Source of the DNA: Pseudomonas parafulva
GTDB lineage: Bacteria; Pseudomonadota; Gammaproteobacteria; Pseudomonadales; Pseudomonadaceae
NCBI RefSeq assembly: GCF_002021815.1
Contig: NZ_CP019952.1
Span: forward strand, 4,557,001 to 4,621,000
DNA: 64,000 nt
Direction: 5' to 3'
Below the pieces are notes generated by a model, which had not been told where the DNA came from, searched no databases, and saw only the letters and a program-made list of their open reading frames with translations. The position numbers were made by a program, and so were the translations under genes. Position 1 is the stretch's first letter; the number at the start of each line of letters is the position of its first letter. This document shows positions 36,766-45,735 of this stretch, in pieces.

Positions 36766-38058
36766 ATGATCCACAGCGCGCAGCATGCCGCTTCTTACTA
36801 CGCCGCCAGCAGCGCGCCTCACCCTGATCATGCCTATCTGCAAGGCGAGCACACCGCCGATGTGTGCATCGTCGGTGGTGGCTACTCCGGTTTGAACACG
36901 GCCCTGGAGTTGGCCGAGCGTGGCTTCTCGGTGATCCTGCTCGAAGCGCGCAAGATCGGCTGGGGCGCCAGTGGGCGCAACGGTGGGCAGTTGATCCGCG
37001 GGGTCGGCCATGGTCTGGAGCAGTTCCTGCCGGTCATCGGCGAGCAGGGCGTTCGCGACTTGCAACTGATGGGGCTGGAGGCCGTGCAGATCGTGCGCGA
37101 TCGTGTAGCGCGGCACGCCATCGCCTGCGACTTGACCTGGGGCTATTGCGACCTGGCCAACAAGCCGGCGCAAATGGCGGGCCTGGCCGAAGAGGCCGAA
37201 CACTTACGCAGCCTGGGTTACGCCCACGAACTGCGGCTGGTCGCAAAGGATGACATTCACGATGTGGTGGGCTCGCAGCGCTATGCAGGCGGGCTGGTGG
37301 ACATGGGCTCTGGCCACTTGCACCCCCTTAACCTGGCGTTGGGCGAAGCCGCGGCAGCCGCGCGCCTGGGTGTGAAACTCCACGAGCAGTCCGAGGTGAC
37401 CCGCATCGACTATGGCCCGCAGGTGCAGGTACACACCGCCCAGGGCCGGGTCCGGGCGCAAACGCTGGTCCTGTGCTGCAACGCCTACCTCAATGGTTTG
37501 AACGGTGAGCTGGGCGGCAAGGTATTGCCCGCCGGCAGTTACCTCATCGCCACCGAGCCGCTGGGTGAAGCGCGTGCACGCTCGCTGTTGCCACAGAACA
37601 TGGCCGTGTGCGACCAGCGAGTGGCGCTGGACTACTACCGCCTGAGCGCAGATCACCGGCTGCTGTTCGGCGGCGCTTGCCATTATTCCGGGCGCGATCC
37701 AAAGGATATCGCCGCCTACATGCGGCCCAAGATGCTGCGCGTGTTCCCTCAGCTGGCCGACGTACGCATCGATTACCAGTGGGGCGGCATGATCGGGATC
37801 GGCGCCAACCGCCTGCCCCAGGTGGGCCGCCTGCCTGATAAGCCGAACGTGTACTACGCCCAGGCCTACGCAGGCCACGGGCTGAACGCTACTCACCTGG
37901 CCGCCCGCCTGCTCGGGGAAGCCATCAGTGGCCAGCAAAGCGGGCGTTTCGACTTGTTTGCCAAGGTGCCACACATGACGTTCCCAGGCGGCAAGCACTT
38001 GCGCTCACCTTTACTGGCATTGGGCATGCTGTGGCACAGGCTCAAGGAGCTGGTGTGA
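36766..38058 (+). CDS. PuuB-like FAD-dependent oxidoreductase
   Basis: 430-residue DAO-family flavoprotein with the N-terminal FAD motif GGGYSGLNTALELAERG and a HXXGATH-like C-terminus (GHGLNATHLAARLLGE). It resembles gamma-glutamylputrescine oxidase PuuB, and with the KauB-like gene at 43 kb and the glutamine synthetase-like ligase at 59 kb would complete a gamma-glutamylated polyamine route. It could also be an oxidase for another amine. ATG start with family-like N-terminus. Cytoplasmic. Confidence 0.82.
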   Translation: MIHSAQHAASYYAASSAPHPDHAYLQGEHTADVCIVGGGYSGLNTALELAERGFSVILLEARKIGWGASGRNGGQLIRGVGHGLEQFLPVIGEQGVRDLQLMGLEAVQIVRDRVARHAIACDLTWGYCDLANKPAQMAGLAEEAEHLRSLGYAHELRLVAKDDIHDVVGSQRYAGGLVDMGSGHLHPLNLALGEAAAAARLGVKLHEQSEVTRIDYGPQVQVHTAQGRVRAQTLVLCCNAYLNGLNGELGGKVLPAGSYLIATEPLGEARARSLLPQNMAVCDQRVALDYYRLSADHRLLFGGACHYSGRDPKDIAAYMRPKMLRVFPQLADVRIDYQWGGMIGIGANRLPQVGRLPDKPNVYYAQAYAGHGLNATHLAARLLGEAISGQQSGRFDLFAKVPHMTFPGGKHLRSPLLALGMLWHRLKELV

Positions 38059-38064
38059 AAGCAG

Positions 38065-38295
38065 TCACGGCTTCCAGAAAGGCTTGCAGCCTTCTGAGCG
38101 CGCCTCTTGCCAGCTGAGACCCACATCGCGCAGTTCATGGTCGCTCAACTGTAACAGCGCCCTGCGGGTGTGCCAGCGGCGCAGCATCAGCCGCCAGCGG
38201 CTCAACGCCTGGGGCGCAGCGTGGGTTTTGCTTCGCTGCAGGGCCTCTTTTTCGCCTACCGACTGTTCGATGCGCACATCGCTCAAGCTTCCCAT
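38065..38295 (-). CDS. DUF1127-family small protein
   Basis: 76-residue protein with the DUF1127 motif (RALLQLSDHELRDVGLSWQEA) at the C-terminus, preceded by a tryptophan-rich helix. Small DUF1127 proteins influence stress and amino-acid/phosphate metabolism in alphaproteobacteria; the role here is unknown. It starts MGSLSDVRIEQS. It is divergent from the MocR gene and convergent with the PuuB-like gene (seven bases apart). Confidence 0.85.
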   Translation of the reverse strand: MGSLSDVRIEQSVGEKEALQRSKTHAAPQALSRWRLMLRRWHTRRALLQLSDHELRDVGLSWQEARSEGCKPFWKP

Positions 38296-38355
38296 TGCTG
38301 CTGTCTCCCTTTCGATGACAATGTGGGGACAGCATGCCGGGTGCACGGCCTGACA

Positions 38356-38438
38356 ATACAGATCCAAAAAAGCGTTATTATTTGGATACAGATCGGGCTT
38401 GCAGGTAACTGAATGCTGCCTTTTCTGCCAATCTGTAT
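38356..38438 (+). promoter_or_regulatory. MocR operator: two direct ATACAGATC repeats plus one inverted copy
   Basis: ATACAGATC occurs perfectly at 38356-38364 and 38386-38394, 30 bases apart (three helical turns). An inverted copy with one mismatch (AATCTGTAT) is at 38430-38438. Between them lies ATCCAAA / TTTGGAT, an inverted repeat at 38362-38387. The geometry is like GabR, a MocR protein that binds direct repeats. It lies 34-116 bases upstream of the MocR start. Confidence 0.55.
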
Positions 38439-38471
38439 GGTGCGTTGACCGGCGCAGCTCAGGAGTATGAC

Positions 38472-39902
38472 GTGACGCTCTACCTGAACCTTGCCGAGGT
38501 ACTCGGCGCGCGTATCGAACAGGGCCTCTATCGGCCCGGCCAGCGGCTGCCATCGGTGCGGGCACTGAGCGTGGAGCACGGGGTGAGCCTGAGCACCGTG
38601 CAGCAGGCCTACCGCATGCTCGAAGACAGTGGCATGGTCTCGCCACGGCCAAAGTCCGGCTACTTCGTGAGCGACCATCGCCACCTGCCGGCCTTGCCGG
38701 CGGTCAGCCGGCCCGCCCAGCGCCCGGTGGACATTTCCCAATGGGAGCAGGTTCTGGAGCTGGTGCGCAGTACCCCGCAACCGGGTGTGATACAGCTTGG
38801 ACGGGGCATGCCGGACATCGAGAGCCCTACCCTCAAGCCGCTGTTGCGCAGCCTCGCCAGGCTCAGCCGTCGCCAGGACATGCCCGGGCTGTATTACGAC
38901 AATATCCACGGCAACCTGGCCTTGCGTGAACAGGTGGCACGCCTGGCCCTGGACTCTGGGTGCAGGCTCTCGCCCTCTGAGTTGGTGGTGACGACAGGCT
39001 GCCACGAAGCCCTGTCGTGCAGCATCCGCGCCGTGTGCGAGCCTGGCGATATCGTTGCGGTGGACTCGCCCAGCTTCCATGGCGCCATGCAGACGCTCAA
39101 GGGCCTGGGCATGAAGGCGCTGGAGATCCCCACAGACCCGGTGACAGGCATCAGCCTCGAGGCGCTCGAACTGGCCCTTGAGCAGTGGCCGATCAAGCTC
39201 ATCCAGATCACCCCAAGTTGCAACAATCCGCTGGGCTACATCATGCCTGAGGCTCGTAAAAAGGCCCTGTTGAACCTTGCACAGCGCTACGACGTAGCCA
39301 TTCTCGAGGACGATGTCTACGGTGACCTGGCCTATACCTACCCTCGGCCACGGACGGTCAAGTCATTCGATACGCAAGGCCGCGTGCTGTTGTGCAGTTC
39401 ATTTTCCAAGACGCTTGCCCCTGGCCTGCGCGTCGGTTGGGTAGCGCCTGGGCGCTACCTGGAGCGGGTCCTGCACATGAAGTACATCAGCACGGGCAGC
39501 ACCGCCAGTCAGCCTCAATTGGCGGTGGCGGACTTCATCGCCAACGGGCATTACCAACCCCATGTGCGGCGCATGCGCAGCCAGTACCAACGCAGCCGTG
39601 AATTGATGAGCGACTGGGTGACCCGGTATTTTCCGCAAGGCACCCGCGTAAGCCGTCCGCAAGGCGGCTTCATGCTATGGGTGGAATTGCCGGAACATTT
39701 CGATACCTTGCAGCTCAATCACGCCTTGTTGGAGCAAGGCGTACAAGTGGCCGTGGGCAGCATCTTTTCCGCTTCCGGCAAGTTCCGTCACTGCCTGCGC
39801 ATGAACTTCGCCGCCAGGCCCACTGCGCAAATCGAGGCGGCGGTGCGCAAGGTTGGTGAGACCGCCCAACGCTTGCTGGACGAGGACATCATCGCGACGT
39901 AA
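38472..39902 (+). CDS. MocR/GabR-type regulator: GntR helix-turn-helix fused to an aminotransferase
   Basis: 476-residue fusion. Residues 1-75 form a GntR winged helix (LPSVRALSVEHGVSLSTVQQ, MVSPRPKSGYFV). The rest is a fold-type I aminotransferase-like domain with the PLP-lysine motif SSFSKTLAPGLRVGWV. Such proteins bind PLP and an amine ligand to switch transcription. The start is a GTG with AGGAG seven bases upstream, rather than the TTG further up. It probably regulates itself through the repeat operator upstream, and perhaps the divergent DUF1127 gene. Confidence 0.92.
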   Translation: MTLYLNLAEVLGARIEQGLYRPGQRLPSVRALSVEHGVSLSTVQQAYRMLEDSGMVSPRPKSGYFVSDHRHLPALPAVSRPAQRPVDISQWEQVLELVRSTPQPGVIQLGRGMPDIESPTLKPLLRSLARLSRRQDMPGLYYDNIHGNLALREQVARLALDSGCRLSPSELVVTTGCHEALSCSIRAVCEPGDIVAVDSPSFHGAMQTLKGLGMKALEIPTDPVTGISLEALELALEQWPIKLIQITPSCNNPLGYIMPEARKKALLNLAQRYDVAILEDDVYGDLAYTYPRPRTVKSFDTQGRVLLCSSFSKTLAPGLRVGWVAPGRYLERVLHMKYISTGSTASQPQLAVADFIANGHYQPHVRRMRSQYQRSRELMSDWVTRYFPQGTRVSRPQGGFMLWVELPEHFDTLQLNHALLEQGVQVAVGSIFSASGKFRHCLRMNFAARPTAQIEAAVRKVGETAQRLLDEDIIAT

Positions 39903-39960
39903 CTTTGCGTTGCCCTCCACTGTCCAATCCCAAAGCCCTGCTGCACAGGACGATCCACCG

Positions 39961-41514
39961 TTGAAACTCCAGCGAGCCCTACCCTTGCTGCTGACGCTGC
40001 TGCTCGGCGTCTGCGGCTGCGCCAGCGTCGATACGCCGCGCCAAACCAGTCAAGCCCTGCCCGCCGATGGCTCATCGTTCGGCCGCTCGGTGCTGCGCCA
40101 GGCAGCCCCTTATGAAGGCCGTTCCGGCTTTCGCCTACTCCCCAACAGCAACGAGGCTTTCCGGGCGCGCGCCGAGCTGATACGCAATGCGCAGGCCAGC
40201 ATCGACGTGCAGTACTACATCGTCCATGACGGACTCAGCACCCGCGCCCTGGTCCATGAGCTGTTGCGGGCGGCCGACCGGGGCGTGCGCGTGCGCATTC
40301 TGCTGGACGACACCACCAGTGACGGCCTGGATGCAATCATGGGCACCCTCGCCGCTCACTCGAACATCCAGATCCGTGTGTTCAACCCCCTGCACCTGGG
40401 GCGCGCCACTGGGGTCACACGCGCCATGGGCCGGTTGCTCAACCTGTCGCGTCAGCACCGGCGCATGCACAATAAGCTGTTCCTGGTGGACAACAGCATG
40501 GCCATCGTCGGCGGGCGAAACCTGGGTGACGAGTACTTCGATGCCGAGCCCAACCTGAACTTCACCGACATCGATCTGCTGGGTGTGGGCCCTATAGCAG
40601 AACAGTTGGGACACAGCTTCGATCAGTACTGGAACAGCGCCCTGAGCCGCCCGATCACCGATTTCCTCTGGCACCAGCCCAATGCCAGCGACCTGCGCAC
40701 CAGCCGCCATCGGCTGGAAGTCTCGCTGGCCGAAGCCAGAACCCGGCGCAAGGTCTTGTACGACCGCTTGATGGCCTACCAATCCCAGCCGCGACTGGAC
40801 ACCTGGCGCAACGAACTCATCTGGGCTCATGCCCAGGCGCTGTGGGACGCCCCCAGCAAGGTGCTGGCCGATGACGAGCCTGATCCACAGCTACTGCTGA
40901 CCCGACAACTCGGCCCCGACCTGCGCGATGTGCGTCACGAGCTGATTCTGGTCTCCGCTTATTTCGTACCCGGCGAACCGGGGCTGCTTTACCTCACCCA
41001 GAGTGCCGACGCGGGTATTTCGGTAAAGCTGTTGACCAACTCACTGGAGGCTACCGATGTGCCTGCCGTACACGGCGGTTATGCACCTTACCGCAAGGCG
41101 CTGCTGGAGCACGGGGTGAAGCTGTATGAAATGCGCCGCCAGCCCGGAGATCCCAGCGCGGGCAAACTGAGTTTCCATGGCAGCTCCAACTCCAGCCTCC
41201 ACAGCAAGGCGATCGTGTTCGACCGTCACAAGACGTTCATTGGCTCGTTCAATTTCGATCCACGCTCGGTGCTGTGGAACACCGAAGTCGGCGTATTGGT
41301 CGACAGCCCCGAACTTGCCGAATACACCCGTGCACTGGCGGTGCAGGGCATGGCACCGGCCCTGAGCTATCAGCCTGAGCTCGTGGCCGGCAAGCTGGTC
41401 TGGGTGACCGAGGAAGACGGACAGCGGCGGGTGCTCACGTCAGAGCCTGGTAGCCTGTGGCGACGATTCAATGCCTGGATCAGCAAGGCGGTCGGGCTGG
41501 AAAAGATGCTCTAG
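39961..41514 (+). CDS. Phospholipase D / cardiolipin-synthase-like lipoprotein
   Basis: 517-residue protein with two HKD motifs: HNKLFLVD and, 230 residues on, HSKAIVFD, each followed by the GS-type glycine-serine signature (GGRNLGD, GSFNFD). The N-terminus has a hydrophobic stretch ending in VCGC, a plausible lipobox with Cys20 lipidated, so the enzyme probably faces the periplasm. It may be a ClsC-like cardiolipin synthase or a phospholipase D. It starts with a TTG at 39961; the alternative of a longer start is not family-like. Confidence 0.88.
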   Translation: MKLQRALPLLLTLLLGVCGCASVDTPRQTSQALPADGSSFGRSVLRQAAPYEGRSGFRLLPNSNEAFRARAELIRNAQASIDVQYYIVHDGLSTRALVHELLRAADRGVRVRILLDDTTSDGLDAIMGTLAAHSNIQIRVFNPLHLGRATGVTRAMGRLLNLSRQHRRMHNKLFLVDNSMAIVGGRNLGDEYFDAEPNLNFTDIDLLGVGPIAEQLGHSFDQYWNSALSRPITDFLWHQPNASDLRTSRHRLEVSLAEARTRRKVLYDRLMAYQSQPRLDTWRNELIWAHAQALWDAPSKVLADDEPDPQLLLTRQLGPDLRDVRHELILVSAYFVPGEPGLLYLTQSADAGISVKLLTNSLEATDVPAVHGGYAPYRKALLEHGVKLYEMRRQPGDPSAGKLSFHGSSNSSLHSKAIVFDRHKTFIGSFNFDPRSVLWNTEVGVLVDSPELAEYTRALAVQGMAPALSYQPELVAGKLVWVTEEDGQRRVLTSEPGSLWRRFNAWISKAVGLEKML

Positions 41515-41524
41515 CGCTGCACCG

Positions 41525-42664
41525 TCACGCAGCCGCTGGCTCAAACGCTCCGCGCCGCCGGGTCAGCACCACCAGCCCAGCGGCGCCTGCTGCCATCAGC
41601 AGCGGCAAGGCATGCCCACTGATCCACTGGCTGCCTGCGCCGGCCAGCAACGGCCCCAGCAGACAACCGATGCCCCACAGCTGGGCCACGTGGGCATTGG
41701 CCCGCACCAGGGCATCGTCTCGATAGCGCTCGCCGATCAACACCAGCGATAAGGTGAACAACCCCCCAGCGCTAGCGCCGAACAATACCCACACAGGCCA
41801 GATGGCCCAGGTGTGCAACAGCAGGGGGATGGCAAGGCTCGACCCCAACAATGCCAGCGCGCAACCGGTGAACAGCGCGCGCCGCGATATATGGTCCGCC
41901 AGTGCGCCAATGGGCAACTGCAGCACCGCATCGCCGACCACCACCGTACTGACCATGAACAACGCGATTGCCGTGCTCAGGCCCTGTTGCAGGCAGTACA
42001 CCGGCAGCAGGGTCAGGATCATGGCTTCGAACGAAGCGAACAACGCAATGGCCCAGGCGATTACGGGCAGCCTTCTGCAGAAGGCGAACAGGTCGGCAAA
42101 GGTGACGTTGCAAGCCTCTGTAGAGGGTGCGCCCCCGCGGCCCAGCAACAGCAAGGGCGATACCAGCAGCAGGCCGGTCGCCGCCCAGAAGCCGAAGTCG
42201 TCATCCGAGCCCAGCATGCCCAGCACCAACGGACCCGCCAGTTGGCTCAGCGCATAGCTACTCCCGTACAGAGCCACCAGCCGTCCGCGCCACTGCTCGA
42301 CCACCAGTTGATTGATCCAGCTCTCACCCAGCACGAACACCACGGTCAACGCCATGCCGATCAACAGCCGCAGCACCAGCCAAAGCGGATAGCTTGGCAG
42401 CAGGGCCAACAGGCCAATGGACAATGCCCCGCCCCACAGGCACAGGCGCATGGCCGCAGGCACGCCCACCCACCCGGCAAGCCGGCTGGCCAGGCTAGCG
42501 CCGGCCAGCACGCCCAGGGCAGGCATGGCGGCCATGACGCCAATGGCGAAGCTGCCATAACCCCAGGCTTCCAGACGCAAGGACACCAACGGCATGCTCA
42601 CACCCAATGCGAGCCCGACGCTCAGCACCGATGCCAGCACGGCAAAATAGGTTCCCCAACGCAT
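41525..42664 (-). CDS. Major facilitator superfamily transporter (YcaD-like)
   Basis: 379-residue inner-membrane protein with about twelve hydrophobic segments and the MFS loop between helices 2 and 3 (GASLASRLAGWVGVPAAMRL). It resembles the small YcaD/YfkF-type MFS permeases, whose substrates are unknown. It is convergent with the PLD gene (ten-base gap) and on the same strand as the aldehyde dehydrogenase upstream, from which it is separated by 176 bases with no clear terminator. Confidence 0.85.
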   Translation of the reverse strand: MRWGTYFAVLASVLSVGLALGVSMPLVSLRLEAWGYGSFAIGVMAAMPALGVLAGASLASRLAGWVGVPAAMRLCLWGGALSIGLLALLPSYPLWLVLRLLIGMALTVVFVLGESWINQLVVEQWRGRLVALYGSSYALSQLAGPLVLGMLGSDDDFGFWAATGLLLVSPLLLLGRGGAPSTEACNVTFADLFAFCRRLPVIAWAIALFASFEAMILTLLPVYCLQQGLSTAIALFMVSTVVVGDAVLQLPIGALADHISRRALFTGCALALLGSSLAIPLLLHTWAIWPVWVLFGASAGGLFTLSLVLIGERYRDDALVRANAHVAQLWGIGCLLGPLLAGAGSQWISGHALPLLMAAGAAGLVVLTRRRGAFEPAAA

Positions 42665-42840
42665 GACGGCCTCCCAGGCAGCATTCTTGTACGGCAGAAA
42701 TGACGAAGCCGGGACGGTATGCGCCGCCCCGGCCAGTATTGGAATGTCAGGCCCCTGGCAGTCGAGCTTGCTCAGTCCCGGCTCAGCTCGCGAAAGCGCG
42801 CCAGGGCCTTGGAAGCCGACCTGCCGAGGGGCCGCTGGGC

Positions 42841-44334
42841 TTACAGCTTGATCCAGGTGGCCTTGAGCTCGGTGTACTTCTCCAGCGCGTGCAGCGACTT
42901 GTCACGGCCGTTACCCGACTGCTTGAAGCCACCGAATGGCGCGGTCATGTCGCCGCCATCATATTGGTTGACCCAGACACTGCCGGCGCGTACGGCACGG
43001 GCCGTCCTGTGCGCCTTGGAAATGTCCGAAGTCCAGATGCCCGCCGCCAACCCATAGGGTGTGTCGTTGGCGATGGCAACCGCCTCCTCGGCCGTGTCGA
43101 AGGCAATCACGGACAGTACCGGGCCGAAGATTTCCTCCTGGGCGATTTTCATGGCATTGGTCACGCCGTCGAAGATGGTCGGCTCGACGTAGGTGCCGCC
43201 GGTATCTTCCAGCGTCCGCTTGCCGCCGGTCAGCAGCTTGGCGCCGTCCTTGTGGCCCGCCTCGATGTACGACAACACGGTATTCATCTGCTGGGTATCG
43301 ACCAGTGCACCCACGGTGGTCTGCGGGTCCAGCGGGTTGCCGGGCTTCCAGGCCTTGAGGGCCTCGACCACCATGGGCAGGAAGGTGTCCTTGATCGAGC
43401 GCTCCACCAGCAAGCGCGAACCTGCGGTGCACACTTCACCCTGGTTGAAGGCGATGGCGCTGGCAGCAGCCTGGGCGGCGGCCTCAAGGTCTGGCGCGTC
43501 GGCGAAGACGATGTTCGGGCTCTTGCCACCGGCTTCCAGCCAGATGCGCTTCATGTTCGACTCGCCTGCATACACCATCAGCTGCTTGGCGATCTTGGTC
43601 GAACCGGTGAATACCAGGGTGTCGACATCCATGTGCAGGGCCAGGGCCTTGCCCACGGTGTGGCCATAGCCAGGCAGCACGTTCAGCACACCTGCTGGGA
43701 TACCGGCTTCCACTGCCAACTGAGCGATGCGAATAGCGGTCAGCGGCGACTTCTCGGAAGGTTTGAGCACGACCGAGTTGCCCGTAGCCAACGCTGGGCC
43801 CAACTTCCAGCTCGCCATCAGCAGCGGGAAGTTCCAGGGAACGATGGCACCCACCACGCCCACTGGCTCGCGTGTGACCAGGCCCAGTTGATCGTGCGGC
43901 GTCGGAGCGACTTCGTCGTACACCTTGTCGATGGCTTCGGCTGTCCAGTGAATGGCATTGGCAGCGCCTGGGATATCGATGCTGGAGGAGTCACCGATCG
44001 GTTTGCCCATGTCCAGTGTTTCGAGCAGCGCCAGCTCTTCGACGTTCTTGCGCAGCAAGTCGGCGAAGCGGATCAGGATGGCCTTGCGCTTGGCTGGGGC
44101 CAGCTGTGACCATACGCCCGAGTTGAAGGTCGCGCGGGCGTTTTCGACCGCGCGGTTGGCGTCGGCCAGGTCGCAGCTGGCAACCTTGGCCAGGAAGCGT
44201 CCGTCGACCGGGCTCAGGCACTCGAAGGTTTCACCGGATGCGGCATCGGTGTATTCGCCGTTGATGAAGGCGCGGCCTTCGATCTTCAGTTGCTGGGCAC
44301 GTTGTTCCCAGTCTGCACGAGTCAGGGTGGTCAT
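42841..44334 (-). CDS. kauB: KauB/PuuC-like aldehyde dehydrogenase
   Basis: 497-residue NAD(P)-dependent aldehyde dehydrogenase. Active-site residues: Glu267 (WLEAGGKSPN) and Cys302 (NQGEVCTAG). KauB/PuuC enzymes oxidise gamma-glutamylaminobutyraldehyde, 4-guanidinobutyraldehyde and related aldehydes in polyamine and agmatine catabolism. The symbol is by resemblance and gene order. The start MTTLTRADWEQRA was chosen because upstream residues are not family-like. It is divergent from the cupin gene at 44.5 kb. Confidence 0.88.
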   Translation of the reverse strand: MTTLTRADWEQRAQQLKIEGRAFINGEYTDAASGETFECLSPVDGRFLAKVASCDLADANRAVENARATFNSGVWSQLAPAKRKAILIRFADLLRKNVEELALLETLDMGKPIGDSSSIDIPGAANAIHWTAEAIDKVYDEVAPTPHDQLGLVTREPVGVVGAIVPWNFPLLMASWKLGPALATGNSVVLKPSEKSPLTAIRIAQLAVEAGIPAGVLNVLPGYGHTVGKALALHMDVDTLVFTGSTKIAKQLMVYAGESNMKRIWLEAGGKSPNIVFADAPDLEAAAQAAASAIAFNQGEVCTAGSRLLVERSIKDTFLPMVVEALKAWKPGNPLDPQTTVGALVDTQQMNTVLSYIEAGHKDGAKLLTGGKRTLEDTGGTYVEPTIFDGVTNAMKIAQEEIFGPVLSVIAFDTAEEAVAIANDTPYGLAAGIWTSDISKAHRTARAVRAGSVWVNQYDGGDMTAPFGGFKQSGNGRDKSLHALEKYTELKATWIKL

Positions 44335-44527
44335 ACGAAACTCCTCCTCTTGTTTAGGTGCAACGCTGCACTGAGGACTTGCAGGCGTTGTCGGGGTCCG
44401 GGCGTGCGACAGGCGCACACAGGCATGCGATACCCTAAACCAGCGCTTTCAAACTATCAATATATTTGACACTATCAGCTCAAACGCCCAGTGATGTTAA
44501 TTTTATTGAACATGCAGGAGCCTCTTT

Positions 44528-44887
44528 ATGAGTATCGAAAGTATCATCGACTTCGCCCAGGCCATTACCGAGGCCGAGCGCTATCGCCCCGCAGCCGAAA
44601 AAGTGCTCAAAGGCGAGCCGGACCAGGCCGTGTACAACCACTATGCAAGCCCCTGCGGGCAGTTTGCCGCTGGCGTCTGGGAGGGGGAAGTGGGCCAGTG
44701 GGAGGTCAACTACACCGAGCATGAGTACTGCGAAATCGTGCAGGGCGTGTCGGTGCTGCGCGACGAACAGGGCGCCAGCAAGACGCTGCGTGCGGGTGAT
44801 CGGTTCGTCATCCCCGCCGGATTCAAAGGGACATGGGAAGTGCTGGAGCCTTGCCGCAAGATCTATGCATTGTTCGAGCAGAAGTGA
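44528..44887 (+). CDS. Cupin domain protein (DUF861 type)
   Basis: 119-residue single-domain cupin (WEVNYTEHEYCEIVQGVSVL, AGDRFVIPAGFKGTWEVLEP). Lacks the classic His-rich motif 1, as many DUF861 proteins do, so metal binding is uncertain. It is divergent from the KauB-like gene across 193 bases and probably has a related role in polyamine metabolism. ATG start with AGGAG nine bases upstream. Confidence 0.85.
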   Translation: MSIESIIDFAQAITEAERYRPAAEKVLKGEPDQAVYNHYASPCGQFAAGVWEGEVGQWEVNYTEHEYCEIVQGVSVLRDEQGASKTLRAGDRFVIPAGFKGTWEVLEPCRKIYALFEQK

Positions 44888-44919
44888 TCCCTGGCCAGCT
44901 GACCCTTTCGGCCAGACAT

Positions 44920-44955
44920 AAAAAAACCCGCCTCTCTTCAGAGGCGGGTTTTTTT
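44920..44955. terminator. Bidirectional terminator between the cupin gene and rpmG
   Basis: A 10-bp stem (ACCCGCCTCT / AGAGGCGGGT) flanked by A7 and T7 runs fits intrinsic termination of both the cupin transcript (+) and the convergent rpmBG transcript (-). Confidence 0.9.
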
Positions 44956-44970
44956 CAGGTCGCCGATCAA

Positions 44971-45126
44971 TTACTTGATCTTGGCTTCCTTGTACACCAC
45001 GTGCTTGCGAACAACGGGATCGTATTTCTTGATCTCGATTTTGTCCGGGGTGGTGCGCTTGTTCTTGTCGGTGGTGTAGAAGTGGCCGGTACCGGCACTC
45101 GAAACCAGACGGATCAATTCACGCAT
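44971..45126 (-). CDS. rpmG: 50S ribosomal protein L33
   Basis: 51-residue ribosomal protein L33 ([20 protein letters not shown] ... VVYKEAKIK). It has no cysteine pairs, so it is the zinc-independent (C-minus) form. ATG start, downstream of rpmB with an 11-base gap, the standard rpmBG operon. Confidence 0.95.
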   Translation of the reverse strand: MRELIRLVSSAGTGHFYTTDKNKRTTPDKIEIKKYDPVVRKHVVYKEAKIK

Positions 45127-45137
45127 GATGCTCTCCC

Positions 45138-45374
45138 TTAAACCTTGGCGCCAGCTTTACGGATGTCAACCAGTACGGCATCGATGCCGCGCTTGTCGAT
45201 GATGCGCATGCCTTTGGCGGAAACGCGCAGACGCACGAAACGCTTCTCGGATTCAACCCAGAAACGGTGGTGCTGCAGGTTTGGCAGGAAACGACGACGG
45301 GTTTTGTTGTTTGCGTGGGAAATGTTGTTCCCGGTTACTGGACCCTTACCAGTAACTTGACAGACTCTCGACAT
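45138..45374 (-). CDS. rpmB: 50S ribosomal protein L28
   Basis: 78-residue ribosomal protein L28 ([40 protein letters not shown]). First gene of rpmBG. The leader to the predicted promoter is about 145 bases and contains a hairpin. Confidence 0.96.
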   Translation of the reverse strand: MSRVCQVTGKGPVTGNNISHANNKTRRRFLPNLQHHRFWVESEKRFVRLRVSAKGMRIIDKRGIDAVLVDIRKAGAKV

Positions 45375-45399
45375 GACTCAGCCCTCTAAAACCACATGC

Positions 45400-45418
45400 C
45401 CAACCCGGCATGGGTTGG
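45400..45418 (-). promoter_or_regulatory. Hairpin in the rpmB leader
   Basis: A 7-bp perfect stem (CCAACCC / GGGTTGG) with a 5-base loop lies 26 bases before the rpmB start. It could be a translational operator for an r-protein, but this has not been shown for L28. Confidence 0.35.
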
Positions 45419-45522
45419 CCGCTTAATCTCTCAGTCTTTGGCGCCGAGGCGCCGTGATTCTGGAGGTCTTATCGACCGGATTCGCTGATGCGACAGGCCG
45501 AGCCCCTAGAAAAGAGCGCTGC

Positions 45523-45551
45523 TTTATACCAGAAAGACTCGATTGCAACAA
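45523..45551 (-). promoter_or_regulatory. Predicted sigma70 promoter of rpmBG
   Basis: On the minus strand TTGTTG and TATAAA are 17 bases apart, a good sigma70 match, about 150 bases upstream of rpmB. The remaining part of the 45375-45735 gap (361 bases) holds an AGTGTG / CACACT inverted repeat (45649-45676) but no gene that I can support. Confidence 0.6.
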
Positions 45552-45735
45552 TACCTGATCAACATTCGAGCCGAGGCGAACCGCCGCGAGCAGCATGACC
45601 GAAGGCCCTATCAGGTGCCGACCGTTCGTCGCCAATATTGTAAAAAAGAGTGTGGTCATTTTCTGGCAGTCACACTAGGGTAGGCCTTTTCCAGACTGCA
45701 CTGGCAGATGGGCCACTGACAGCCAAGGAGCCACC

